Shown here: piece by piece, positions 8,353 through 16,891 of the stretch
Position numbering within the stretch: the stretch's first letter is position 1
How the letters are laid out: every line of letters starts with the position of its first letter
Source of the DNA: JBGSOV01 sp041738935
GTDB taxonomy: Bacteria; Patescibacteriota; Gracilibacteria; CAIRYL01; GCA-016699755
Length of the DNA: 64,000 bases
Direction: 5' to 3'
Assembly (NCBI GenBank): GCA_041738935.1
Contig: JBGSOV010000002.1
Location: forward strand, 62,001-126,000
Notes under the pieces: generated by a model
Seen by the model: only the letters and a program-made list of their open reading frames with translations
The model's database searches: none
What the model was told of the DNA's origin: nothing
Position numbers and translations under genes: made by a program

Positions 8353-10368
8353 ATGTCTCTCGCATCCCTGCAGAAAGTGGCACTTTTTATCACTCGAGCA
8401 AAAATCGATGACGCTCTTACGTATTTGCAACAATTTGGTATCTTTGAAGTAGTACGTGATGCCAAAACAGCAGACGAGATCGCGACCGAAATTCCGACGC
8501 CAATCCGCTTTCAAAATATTGAAGCACGCATTGCAGATTTGCAATTTGTCATTCGATTTTTAACTCCTGTCGCTCCTGCAGCGACTTCTTTTCGGAATAA
8601 ATTGCTTGGTGCTCGCGTTGAAGCATCCGAAGCCGAAGCACTTGTTGCTTTGCAACAAGATTTTACCCAAGTAGTGTCGGACTGCACCAATGCCGAAGAA
8701 GAGAAAAACCGTATTATCGCGGAGCGCACAAAACTGCACGAATTAGAAACAGCCCTCCATGCTTGGAAAGAACTTGAAATACCGCTTGATTTTGCAAGGT
8801 CAACACGTTCTGCAGAAGTGCGTTTGGGCAGCATCGAAGAAAACGATTTAGCGGATTTTTTGCTCGAAATCGAAAATAATCCATTGGTGTTTGTCCACGT
8901 TATTTCCCATGTAAACAAAAGTGCATACATTCTTGCTGCGTATCATTCGAGTATTGCTGCAGAAATGCGCCAGCATTTTGAAATCTTTCGTTTTGCCGAA
9001 GCAGAGTTTACAAATGTCCATCATACAGCAGCACAAACTCTGCGCGATGTCTCTCATCAAAAACGTGATCTCGAACATCGAGAGCACAATGTTTTGCTGC
9101 AGATGCAACGTCTCGCAAAAAATTTACCAGAAATAAAATTGGCACACGATGCGCTCAAATGGGAACAAGAAAAAAAGCATGCCATCTCGCTTTCCTCCAC
9201 GACAAAAACAACATATTGTCTCACCGGTTGGGTTCCATCGAAGCAGTTTGCTACCGTCAAATCCGGCATTGCAGCAATAACTGACCAGGGCGAATTGGTG
9301 CGACTCGAATCAGAGCCAGACGAACAAGCTCCAGTTCAATTCGTTAATAGTCGCTTTATCAGACCATTCCAGACGATTACAGAATTCTTTGGCTATCCGC
9401 AAAAAGCCGAAATCGATCCGACACCATTTTTGGCTCCGTTTTTTGTAATCTTCTTTGGGTTTTGCTTAACCGATGCCGGCTACGGACTGCTCCTTACTCT
9501 TACTTTTGCTGTCGCTCTGCGAGTGATTCCTGCCAGTAAAGAAATGAAAGATATTTTACTTCTGCTGCTCTTTTGCGGAATCTCTACGATAATTTGGGGT
9601 GTAGTATTTGGCGGATATTTTGGCATGAAGCCAGAACAGCTTCCCTTTTTGGTTAATTCAGACACTGGTATGTTTTTTGGTCAAGTTTTTGATCCAGTCG
9701 AGGATTTGGTGCCCAAAATCATGCTCATTGCCTATGGATTTGGACTTGTACAATTGCTTCTCGGCGTCGCACTGGCACTTGCGACTCACTTGCGCGCTGG
9801 TAATCGCTTCAAAGCTTATTTTGTCTCACTCCCAACGATTCTCGCAGTTACTTTTACTGTCTTCTGGGCGCTTGGTCTCGCGACTCAGAGTCTCGAACAA
9901 ACAAGTGGCATCCTTGATTTTTTTGCTAATGCATCACCGCTTTTCGGCAAAGCCGCGCTCGCCATGCTCGTTGTACTTATATTTTCGATGGGATCAGGAA
10001 ACTTTTTCCTTCGTCCTGTATTAGGAACCTTGATTCTTGCCAACGAAATTATTGGTTGGGCATCTAATCTGCTTTCGTATTCACGTTTGTTTGCACTTGG
10101 TCTTGCAACAGGAATAATTGCCTTTTCTTTTAACCAGGTAGCTGCGACTGTCGGAGAAATGATGCCGACTCCGGTTGCGATTCCTGTCATGATTATTGTT
10201 ATTTTGATCGGGCACTCGCTTAATATTGCACTTAATTTTATTGGTGCACTTGTACATACTGCACGTCTGCAATTTGTCGAATTTTTTGGAAGATTTTTTG
10301 AGGGAGGTGGCAAGCGTTTTAGTCCGCTTACTCGCAAAAGTGTCTATCTTTTTGACCCAACGCGGTAA
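8353..10368 (+). CDS. ntpI: V-type ATPase membrane subunit I (subunit a homologue)
   Basis: This 671-residue protein forms the stator half-channels for the coupling ion. The N-terminal half (about 1-330) is soluble and helical; the C-terminal half has about seven or eight membrane helices. Two conserved motifs are intact. NLLSYSRLFALGLA has an Arg near 578 and VHTARLQFVEFFGRFFEGGGK-type sequence has an Arg near 638; these correspond to the essential channel arginines of the family. It follows the stalk subunit with no gap and precedes the proteolipid gene by 21 bp of pure pyrimidine. Confidence 0.93.
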   Translation: MSLASLQKVALFITRAKIDDALTYLQQFGIFEVVRDAKTADEIATEIPTPIRFQNIEARIADLQFVIRFLTPVAPAATSFRNKLLGARVEASEAEALVALQQDFTQVVSDCTNAEEEKNRIIAERTKLHELETALHAWKELEIPLDFARSTRSAEVRLGSIEENDLADFLLEIENNPLVFVHVISHVNKSAYILAAYHSSIAAEMRQHFEIFRFAEAEFTNVHHTAAQTLRDVSHQKRDLEHREHNVLLQMQRLAKNLPEIKLAHDALKWEQEKKHAISLSSTTKTTYCLTGWVPSKQFATVKSGIAAITDQGELVRLESEPDEQAPVQFVNSRFIRPFQTITEFFGYPQKAEIDPTPFLAPFFVIFFGFCLTDAGYGLLLTLTFAVALRVIPASKEMKDILLLLLFCGISTIIWGVVFGGYFGMKPEQLPFLVNSDTGMFFGQVFDPVEDLVPKIMLIAYGFGLVQLLLGVALALATHLRAGNRFKAYFVSLPTILAVTFTVFWALGLATQSLEQTSGILDFFANASPLFGKAALAMLVVLIFSMGSGNFFLRPVLGTLILANEIIGWASNLLSYSRLFALGLATGIIAFSFNQVAATVGEMMPTPVAIPVMIIVILIGHSLNIALNFIGALVHTARLQFVEFFGRFFEGGGKRFSPLTRKSVYLFDPTR

Positions 10369-10389
10369 TTTTTCTTTTTTTTCTTTCTT

Positions 10390-10854
10390 ATGGAATCAGT
10401 CATCAACTGGGGACCGGTACTCGCATTTGCGGGTGTAACTCTCGCTGGAGCCCTTGGTGCTGCCGGATCGGCAATCGGCTGTGGCAAGGCTGGTGAAGCC
10501 ACTGCCAGTGTTACCGGCGAAAAACCAGAGCTCTTTATCAAGATGCTCATTTTGCAAGCCTTGCCTGGATCACAGGTGATTTACGGTTTCGTAATCGCAG
10601 CGCTGGTACTCTTTAGTGGAAATATTGGTTCATACGATATTGCCCAGGGAGCCATGGTCATGTTTGCTGGTCTGACAGTAGGATCTGCTGCCTTTATCTC
10701 AGGAATATTTCAGTCGCGTGTTATCGTTTCTGGTGCACAAGCAGTTGCTAAAGACGCTAATCAGCTTGTAAACGTAATCGTGTTTGCGGCGGTTGTTGAA
10801 ACTTTCGCCATCTTCGGCTTCCTTATTAGCTTTTTGATGATTCAAAACATCTGA
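10390..10854 (+). CDS. ntpK: V-type ATPase proteolipid subunit K (rotor ring)
   Basis: This 154-residue protein with four membrane helices is a duplicated hairpin, as in E. hirae NtpK, and makes the ion-carrying rotor ring. Only the second hairpin keeps the ion-binding acid, E137 in VVETFAIFGF. Residues matching the E. hirae Na+ ligands are present: L58, S61 (Thr in E. hirae) and Q62 in LPGSQVIYGF, Q108 in GIFQSR, and E137. This suggests a Na+-coupled ring, although H+ use cannot be ruled out. The start ATG at 10390 follows a 21-base run of only C and T. Confidence 0.94.
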   Translation: MESVINWGPVLAFAGVTLAGALGAAGSAIGCGKAGEATASVTGEKPELFIKMLILQALPGSQVIYGFVIAALVLFSGNIGSYDIAQGAMVMFAGLTVGSAAFISGIFQSRVIVSGAQAVAKDANQLVNVIVFAAVVETFAIFGFLISFLMIQNI

Positions 10855-10876
10855 TCCCTCCTCTTTTTTTGTCTCT

Positions 10877-11446
10877 ATGGCACTCGCAGATATTACCTCC
10901 AAAATTCTTCAGGATGCTGAACATGAAGCAGCACAGATTATTGCTGACGCTGAGAAAAAAGCGAATGCCATCATTGTGGCGTCAGAAGAAGATCGCTTAA
11001 AAGCAGTTGCTCGCATTGAAGAAACCAGTCGGCAAAAAAATGAGCAAATCACCACCAAGGTTGCCAACCTCGCTCGCCATTTGCGAAAATCAAAGATGCT
11101 CGAGGCAAAACGCCAAGTACTCGAAGATGTTCTCGTCCGAGCCAAAGAACAGCTCATCAAAACCGACGCTCATCAAAAAGAAGCACTCTTTACTGCTATG
11201 CTCAAGCAAATTGATATGAGCAGTGGAAAAATTCGTCCTGTTTCTGCCGACAAACAAATCGTACAAAAAGCCATCCAAAATTCAGGGAAAGACTTTACGA
11301 CAGGAGAAGTTGTTTCTGGCATGGGAGGATTTGTATATCTTTCTGACTCTGTAGAAATCGACTTTCGAATTGAATCGATTGTCGATCGTGAATTGGCAAC
11401 GCATCTCGAACACGAGCTTTTTGCCATACTTTTTGCTCAATCTTAA
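10877..11446 (+). CDS. ntpE: V-type ATPase peripheral stalk subunit E
   Basis: This 189-residue protein has a long charged N-terminal helix (SKILQDAEHEAAQIIADAE and on to about residue 100) followed by a mixed C-terminal domain that contacts the catalytic head, matching the subunit E family in length and layout. It pairs with the first gene product to make the outer stalk. Gene order I-K-E-C is the normal one. A C/T-rich stretch rather than a Shine-Dalgarno site precedes the ATG at 10877. Confidence 0.88.
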   Translation: MALADITSKILQDAEHEAAQIIADAEKKANAIIVASEEDRLKAVARIEETSRQKNEQITTKVANLARHLRKSKMLEAKRQVLEDVLVRAKEQLIKTDAHQKEALFTAMLKQIDMSSGKIRPVSADKQIVQKAIQNSGKDFTTGEVVSGMGGFVYLSDSVEIDFRIESIVDRELATHLEHELFAILFAQS

Positions 11447-11452
11447 ACCGCA

Positions 11453-12466
11453 ATGGGAACATCTGATTTTACTCTGGCGGCGGTGCGCATCTCCACTCGT
11501 TATGACCAATTGCTTTCGATGGCACACGTCGAGCGAATGCTGGCTGCGCCCAATGCAGACGAAGCAATGCGTATTCTTCATGACATGGATTGGGCAAGTT
11601 CGCTGGCAGAATCAGATAATCCTGAAGTCTTCGAGCGAGTCATCGAAGCCGGACTTTTGGATCTTAAGCATTTCCTTGTCGCCAATCTTCCCAATAAGGC
11701 GCTTCTCGAATATTTACTGCTGCCATTTGATTTACAAAATGCCAAGGCATCCCTCTTTTTGTTTCGAATTGGCGAAAAATACGAGAATATTCATACGCGT
11801 CTGACACCGATGGGATTTTTCCCTCGCCGACTTGCTTTTTCTGTCCTCGAAAATCCCGATAAGACACGAGATAAAGACATGCAATTTTTTGCAAATGCCT
11901 TATTACAAGCACACGCAGCTCTCGAAAAAAATCCTGAGAGCCCCGAAATCGCCGAAGAAATCTTAGACGATGCAATTTTGACCCACATGCGTATGGCTCT
12001 GGACAAAATAAACAGTGGGACGCTGAAAGCCTTTTTTCAACTTCAACTGCAAGCGGAGCTCATCAAGCAAGAAATCCGTCGTGATAACCCTGATGCAGGT
12101 GCTCGCGTAGTTGAAGCAACGCCTTTTTTATTGCAAATTCCTACTTTTCATTTATACACAGACATTAAAAGCGCCGTCAAAGGTACTTTTTTAGAGTCAC
12201 TTTTTACTGAAGGTAAGGCACTCGAAGGCAACGCAGCAGCGCTTTCGGACTGGGAGTTGCGTCTCGATTTGGCAATCTTGGATCGCTTGTATTGGCCAGC
12301 TCGTACCAATCCCTGTGGTCCCGAATCAACAGTTGTATACTTTTTTACCAAGCTTCGTAACGCCGAAATCATTCGTACAATTTTGATTGGCAAAAAAAAC
12401 CAACTGACTTCCTCCGCAATTCGTGAAATTATTACTCCTTATCTTCCTTATCTTCGCAAAGCATGA
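11453..12466 (+). CDS. ntpC: V-type ATPase central subunit C (subunit d homologue)
   Basis: This 337-residue, mainly helical soluble protein of the subunit C/d family caps the rotor ring and links it to the central stalk. Family features seen are the start TLAAVRISTRYDQLLS and the three-fold helical repeats with segments such as FLLQIPTF and YFFTKLRNAEIIRTILIGKK near the C-terminus. It starts with ATG 7 bp after subunit E and overlaps the next gene by four bases (ATGA at 12463-12466). Confidence 0.88.
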   Translation: MGTSDFTLAAVRISTRYDQLLSMAHVERMLAAPNADEAMRILHDMDWASSLAESDNPEVFERVIEAGLLDLKHFLVANLPNKALLEYLLLPFDLQNAKASLFLFRIGEKYENIHTRLTPMGFFPRRLAFSVLENPDKTRDKDMQFFANALLQAHAALEKNPESPEIAEEILDDAILTHMRMALDKINSGTLKAFFQLQLQAELIKQEIRRDNPDAGARVVEATPFLLQIPTFHLYTDIKSAVKGTFLESLFTEGKALEGNAAALSDWELRLDLAILDRLYWPARTNPCGPESTVVYFFTKLRNAEIIRTILIGKKNQLTSSAIREIITPYLPYLRKA

Positions 12467-12819
12467 AATTTGGTATTGCTATCATTGGGCGCCGCGAAGA
12501 AATACTTGGGTTTTCTGCTGTGGGACTCACAATATTCCCCGCAGAAACAGGAGAAGTGGCACGCGAGATTCTTTTTGATCTCAAGCGCGCTCTTACTGAT
12601 GAGACGCATACGATTGGCACACCAAAATTTGCCATTGTTTTTGTGATGGAAGAATTTATCCGCAGCCTGACGCAGGAAGAGCTCACCAAGCTGTCTGCAG
12701 GAGCACTTCCATCAATCATTTCTTTGCCTGGCAATAGCGGCAGCACCGGCTATGGAAACGAAAAAATTCGCCGCATTGTTGAAAAAGCTGTTGGAAGTGA
12801 CATTTTTGGAAACTCATGA
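12463..12819 (+). CDS. ntpG: V-type ATPase central stalk subunit F (NtpG-type)
   Basis: This 118-residue alpha/beta protein starts KFGIAIIGRREEILGFSAVGLTIFP, typical of the V/A-type F subunit, with the IVFVMEEFI strand-helix pair and a C-terminal tail that inserts beside subunit D. It corresponds to NtpG in the E. hirae naming. It overlaps both neighbours as ATGA (12463-12466 and 12816-12819), so C, this gene and the lipoprotein gene form one coupled block. Confidence 0.88.
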   Translation: MKFGIAIIGRREEILGFSAVGLTIFPAETGEVAREILFDLKRALTDETHTIGTPKFAIVFVMEEFIRSLTQEELTKLSAGALPSIISLPGNSGSTGYGNEKIRRIVEKAVGSDIFGNS

Positions 12820-13295
12820 AACATTTTTTTATCGCTGTCGGCTTGGTCTTTTTACTTGCAGGATGTTCCACTCCAGAAGCTAATCAGCAACTTCCTTCAC
12901 CAACTTTGGCACCAGAATCGCCCTCACCAACGCTTCTTTTGCCCGAAACGGATTCACTTCCGGTATTGCCCGAAGCCCCTGAGCTGCCACCGACATTCGA
13001 TGGTCAAAATGACGCCGACATTACATATTGCACACAAGAAGTCACGGAATGTCCGGATGGAAGTTATGTTGGACGCGAAGGACCAGATTGCGAATTTGCA
13101 GCTTGCCCCGATGAGTCAGATTTTGGAGGAAGTGATGCCGGAGAAGATGATGCAAATATAGCTGTCACTCCTTCAGCCGAAGCACCCCAAGAGTCGTTTG
13201 TCGCCTGTCCGATGGATGCAAAACAATGCCCTGATGGTAGTTTTGTCGAACGGACCGCTCCCAATTGCGAATTTGCTGCTTGCCCTACCGAATAA
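12816..13295 (+). CDS. Lipoprotein with duplicated Cys-rich motif, inside the ATPase operon
   Basis: This 159-residue protein has a lipoprotein signal peptide with lipobox LAGC (C17). A Pro/Ser/Thr/Glu-rich linker of about 60 residues follows, then two copies of a motif of the form C-x(6,7)-CPDGSxVxRxxPxCEFAACP (about 69-95 and 129-155), each with four Cys. The motif looks like a small disulfide-bonded surface module. Its ATG overlaps the stop of the central stalk gene, so it is translated with the ATPase, yet it is no known ATPase subunit. Function unknown; an accessory or simply co-expressed surface protein are both possible. Confidence 0.75.
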   Translation: MKHFFIAVGLVFLLAGCSTPEANQQLPSPTLAPESPSPTLLLPETDSLPVLPEAPELPPTFDGQNDADITYCTQEVTECPDGSYVGREGPDCEFAACPDESDFGGSDAGEDDANIAVTPSAEAPQESFVACPMDAKQCPDGSFVERTAPNCEFAACPTE

Positions 13296-13328
13296 TTTTC
13301 TTACTTTCTTTTTTTTCTTCCCCTTACA

Positions 13329-15092
13329 ATGTCTGAACACGGTGTCATCATCAAAGTTTCCGGACCACTTATTATCGCAGAAAATCTTGCTGGCGCAAAA
13401 ATGTACGAAGTCGTACGGGTTTCTTCCGAAAACCTTGTCGGAGAAGTAATCGAATTGGCAGGGGACAAGGCGTCGATCCAAGTGTACGAAGATACTTCTG
13501 GTATTTGTCCAGGAGACAAAGTCGTGCGCACCGGCAAAACCCTTTCTGTCGACCTCGGGCCGGGACTCTTGCAATCAATTTATGATGGAGTCCAACGCCC
13601 ACTCGAACTTATCGAAAAAGAATCTGGATCCGCCTTTATCGCTCGCGGAATCGATGTTCCTGGTATCTCGCGTACCAAGAAGTGGGATTTTGTTCCCGTC
13701 GCTCGTACTGGCGCAAAAGTCTCGGGAGGAGATGTTCTCGGAACTGTTCAAGAAACATCACTGATTGAGCACAAAATTATGGTGCCACCGACTATAGCTG
13801 GAACTCTTATTTCGATCGAATCTGGCAACAAAACTGTCGAGGAGACTATTGCGGTCATCGAAACAGCAGACGGCAAGCAAGAAATCACCATGCTCCAAAA
13901 ATGGCCAATCCGCTCACCACGCCCAATTGCGCAAAAGCGCGTGCCAATGACACCGCTCGTTACAGGTGGGCGCTCGATCGACACCATGTTTCCGATTGCC
14001 AAAGGTGGTGCTGGTTGTATTCCGGGGCCATTCGGTTCTGGTAAAACTGTTACGCAACAAGGACTTGCCAAATATTGCGACGCGCAAGTAATCGTTTATA
14101 TCGGTTGCGGCGAACGCGGTAATGAGATGACCGAAGTACTCAACGAATTTCCGCATTTGATCGACCCAAACTCGGGTGAACCGCTGATGAAACGAACAGT
14201 GATGATCGCCAACACTTCGAACATGCCGGTAGCGGCGCGTGAAGCATCGGTCTACACCGGTATTACCATCGGCGAATATTATCGCGACATGGGCTATTCT
14301 GTAGCTTTGATGGCGGACTCTACCAGTCGTTGGGCAGAGGCAATGCGTGAAATCTCTGGTCGTCTCGAAGAAATGCCGGGTGAAGAAGGCTATCCAGCGT
14401 ACTTGGCATCACGCACGGCAAGCTTTTACGAGCGTGCTGGTGCGGTTACTTGTCTTGGTTCTGTCGACAAACGCGAAGGCGCTTTGACAGTGGTTGGTGC
14501 GGTTTCGCCTCCAGGTGGAGACCTCTCTGAACCGGTTACTCAAAATACACTTCGTGTCACCAAATGTTTCTGGGGACTTGACGCTTCGCTCGCTTACAAA
14601 CGTCACTTTCCGGCAATTAACTGGCTTAACAGTTACTCGCTTTACACTGACAACGTGATCGATTATTGGCGTAAAAATGTTGCCGAAGATTATCCCGAAG
14701 TTCGCGCGAACGCGCTCGAGCTCCTCCAAGAAGAATCCAAGCTTGAAGAAATCGTTAAGCTCGTAGGAATGGAATCCCTCTCTAATCGCGAAAAACTTGT
14801 GCTGCTCGTTGCCAAATCAATTCGTGAAGACTTCCTCTTTCAAAATGCTTTCGATCCAGAAGACGCCTACACGACTCCAAAGAAACAATATGGAATTTTG
14901 AAAGCAATTGTTACTTTGTATCAAGCTGGACTGAATGTTATTGATCATGCGGATTTTGATTTCCGTACGCTTTCTGAAAGCAGTATCATCGGCGAATTGG
15001 CACATGCAAAGGATATTCCGAACGGCGAAGACGAAAAATTTGCCGACCTGACCAAACGTGTCGAACAAGAAGTTCTTGCTCTCGCAAAATAA
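13329..15092 (+). CDS. ntpA: V-type ATPase catalytic subunit A
   Basis: This 587-residue catalytic nucleotide-binding subunit has an N-terminal barrel (SEHGVIIKVSGPLIIAENL), the non-homologous insert (about 115-190) typical of V/A-type A subunits, Walker A GPFGSGKT (233-240), and the signature ADSTSRWAEAMREISGRLEE followed by MPGEEGYPAYLASR. All catalytic motifs are intact. A C/T-rich tract (13296-13323) precedes the ATG. Subunits B and D should follow in the E. hirae order but do not; a DUF6941 gene comes next. Whether this enzyme makes or hydrolyses ATP cannot be told from sequence. Confidence 0.96.
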   Translation: MSEHGVIIKVSGPLIIAENLAGAKMYEVVRVSSENLVGEVIELAGDKASIQVYEDTSGICPGDKVVRTGKTLSVDLGPGLLQSIYDGVQRPLELIEKESGSAFIARGIDVPGISRTKKWDFVPVARTGAKVSGGDVLGTVQETSLIEHKIMVPPTIAGTLISIESGNKTVEETIAVIETADGKQEITMLQKWPIRSPRPIAQKRVPMTPLVTGGRSIDTMFPIAKGGAGCIPGPFGSGKTVTQQGLAKYCDAQVIVYIGCGERGNEMTEVLNEFPHLIDPNSGEPLMKRTVMIANTSNMPVAAREASVYTGITIGEYYRDMGYSVALMADSTSRWAEAMREISGRLEEMPGEEGYPAYLASRTASFYERAGAVTCLGSVDKREGALTVVGAVSPPGGDLSEPVTQNTLRVTKCFWGLDASLAYKRHFPAINWLNSYSLYTDNVIDYWRKNVAEDYPEVRANALELLQEESKLEEIVKLVGMESLSNREKLVLLVAKSIREDFLFQNAFDPEDAYTTPKKQYGILKAIVTLYQAGLNVIDHADFDFRTLSESSIIGELAHAKDIPNGEDEKFADLTKRVEQEVLALAK

Positions 15093-15103
15093 TTCTTTCC
15101 TCC

Positions 15104-15121
15104 TCCCCCTGATAAGGGGGA
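15104..15121. repeat. Short GC-rich hairpin after ntpA
   Basis: TCCCCCT-GATA-AGGGGGA is a perfect 7-bp stem with a 4-base loop, followed by TCGAGGGGG. It lies between the ntpA stop and the DUF6941 gene without a U-tract. It resembles short dispersed G/C-run repeats seen in many bacterial genomes and could mark the rearrangement point that separated subunits B and D from A (inference). Confidence 0.4.
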
Positions 15122-15161
15122 TCGAGGGGGTTATGGAGAATCCATTATCAAAGTTACGCTT

Positions 15162-15560
15162 ATGACTGATAGCAAACTCAACTTCGCGCATCTCTGTGAT
15201 ATGGCTTTCTTGTCCAAGGACGGCAAGCTAAACATCATCGGTATTTTTGAAAATATTACCGTATCACGCTTTCCGGCGCGCCATCCACGTATGACTTTGG
15301 TGATGAACTTATTTTTGACCAAAGGTGCTCATCCATTCAAAGTCCGAATGGTCAAAGACAACGACAATTCTACCGTTACACAAGTTGAGGGGAATATCGA
15401 GTTTAACGGCGACAAAGGTAATGCCGGACTCATTAATGAGTTTGTCGATATTACTTTTCACGAAGCCGGCAAATACAGCCTCGAAATCTGGGTTGATAAC
15501 GAACCGATCGGCGACAATGGCAAGTTGAATTTTGTGATTTTGGAGCAGGGGAAGAAGTAG
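15162..15560 (+). CDS. DUF6941-type protein
   Basis: This 132-residue soluble protein begins KLNFAHLCDMAFLSKDGKLNIIGIFENI and has the beta-rich pattern of the DUF6941 family, whose members start with a remark-like ...ADxAxxxxGKLNIxGxF motif. Molecular function is unknown. It lies 69 bp after ntpA on the same strand and may be read from the ATPase operon, but a hairpin lies between them. The ATG at 15162 is the only good start. Confidence 0.6.
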   Translation: MTDSKLNFAHLCDMAFLSKDGKLNIIGIFENITVSRFPARHPRMTLVMNLFLTKGAHPFKVRMVKDNDNSTVTQVEGNIEFNGDKGNAGLINEFVDITFHEAGKYSLEIWVDNEPIGDNGKLNFVILEQGKK

Positions 15561-15694
15561 AATATCTACCGAAAGAACCTGAAGTTTAAAGCTTCCTCGA
15601 AATGCGCTCTTCTCTTACGATTGTTTTTCGATCGGTCTGCACGAATACGAATTCTTCGTCCGCACGGCAGGAGAAAGGTTTGTGATTGAATGAG
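15561..15694. other. Intergenic stretch without a recognised gene
   Basis: Together with the fragment at 15695-15784 and the bases up to 15934 this forms a 374-bp gap. Apart from the decayed gene fragment I see no coding frame; the sequence is AT-rich with short imperfect hairpins such as GAAGTTTAAAGCTTC near 15582. Confidence 0.5.
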
Positions 15695-15784
15695 TTAGTT
15701 GCAGGAACTACAGACCTCCCAAAACAGCCGCCCTCTATACCACGGAATTTTTTCGCCAGTCGCAATAATAGTATTCATATGCAT
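15695..15784 (-). pseudogene. 5' remnant of a third copy of the small membrane-protein family
   Basis: On the minus strand from 15784 the sequence reads MHMNTIIATGEKIPWYRGRLFW and then loses similarity, ending at TAA (15695). The first 22 codons and about 45 bases upstream nearly match the start of the gene at 16322-16702 (TTATA...CTTTCAATGCTA spacing retained). It is therefore a truncated duplicate that kept its leader and first exon-like stretch but lost all membrane segments. Confidence 0.7.
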
Positions 15785-15934
15785 TATTATATCTCTTTCA
15801 ATGCTATAAACCAATAATTCCCCACTTCTAAATCAAGATTGAAGAAATCGAGAGTCTTGATATCTAAGAATAAAAGTTCCTTAATTTTTTAAGGCTTGGA
15901 GTTACTTGCGTTTGAAGCAGGTGTCTATCAGATT

Positions 15935-16297
15935 CTATAATCCGCTCAGGAATGAGGATATAATCGCGGTTCCGATAATACAGCTTATTACCAGAGGTAA
16001 TATGTAAAAAAACTTCACTTTTTTATTTTTGAAAGCCAAACTCAATAATCCAACTGTTATTATTACATATAAAAGTTGACCGAGTATTCGTGCAACATCA
16101 GACATGCCAAGTATCATTTGAGGTAGTGATGTGATTGGACCAGAATTTGCATACCAGATAGCAACAGGATTAAATGACATTAGCCCAATGGTCGGAATAC
16201 CTACAATAAAAAATATTGTAAGTATTCCCCAAAATAGCCGCCCTCTATACCAAGGTATTTTTTCGCAGTTCTCAATTGTTGTGCTCATATACACCAT
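15935..16297 (-). CDS. Small membrane protein, tandem paralogue 1
   Basis: This 120-residue protein has a polar start (STTIENCEKIPWYRGRLFWG) and three hydrophobic segments at roughly 20-40, 60-85 and 95-118. The segment EKIPWYRGRLFWGI is shared with its neighbour at 16322 and with the remnant at 15695. No known family recognised. The frame opens ATG-GTG-TAT-ATG, so the start is 16297 or 16288. It is AT-rich compared with housekeeping neighbours, which is compatible with recent acquisition or relaxed constraint. Confidence 0.6.
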   Translation of the reverse strand: MVYMSTTIENCEKIPWYRGRLFWGILTIFFIVGIPTIGLMSFNPVAIWYANSGPITSLPQMILGMSDVARILGQLLYVIITVGLLSLAFKNKKVKFFYILPLVISCIIGTAIISSFLSGL

Positions 16298-16321
16298 TTC
16301 CTATCCCTATAAATCCACATA

Positions 16322-16702
16322 TCACCCAACGGGAACGCCAATAATAATGCCGGTGATTATTAATAAAATCAGTATTATCGGATACCTGATTTTCACTCTG
16401 ATATTTTTAAATGTTTTGACTATTAGTGAAACAAATAAGGATACAAAAAGAAACATGCCAATAATTTTACCTAACTGAGAGAAGCCCAAAAAACCAGCAA
16501 TTATCGTGATAATGGGAAAACCACCTAAAGAAATACAAAGACGAAAAAAGAAATCGTAAAGACTAGAAGGGGGAAAGTGTTCAAGAAAAAATATTACAAG
16601 AGAAAAGAGAAAAAAGGGAGATAATACGATGCCCCAAAATAGACGCCCTCTATACCACGGAATTTTTTCGCCAGTCGCAATAGTAGTATTCATATACATC
16701 AT
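16322..16702 (-). CDS. Small membrane protein, tandem paralogue 2
   Basis: This 126-residue paralogue of the gene at 15935 shares ATGEKIPWYRGRLFWGI at the N-terminus and has the same three-helix layout; similarity falls off in the helices. The 24-bp gap between the two copies and the near-identical leaders point to tandem duplication. Function unknown; a small inner-membrane protein of the immunity or stress type would fit the size, but nothing in the sequence proves this. Confidence 0.6.
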   Translation of the reverse strand: MMYMNTTIATGEKIPWYRGRLFWGIVLSPFFLFSLVIFFLEHFPPSSLYDFFFRLCISLGGFPIITIIAGFLGFSQLGKIIGMFLFVSLFVSLIVKTFKNIRVKIRYPIILILLIITGIIIGVPVG

Positions 16703-16891
16703 TATAACTCTTTCAATGCTAATAAATCAACGATTTTACCTCAGAATTAGGAAGGGTGGATTAAGAGATCAGACTCGTGGGCGAAATTTTTGACAACATG
16801 ATTATGGATAAAATCAATCCAAAATATTTTTCAACACGGCAGCCGGTGCGATATACTTCTGGTAATATTTTTTTTCTTTTTCTCTGTTTCC

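Noticed and set aside
12816..13295. The lipoprotein as a diverged extra ATPase subunit
   Set aside because: It has a lipobox, a flexible linker and extracellular-type Cys motifs, none of which fit a stalk or head subunit.
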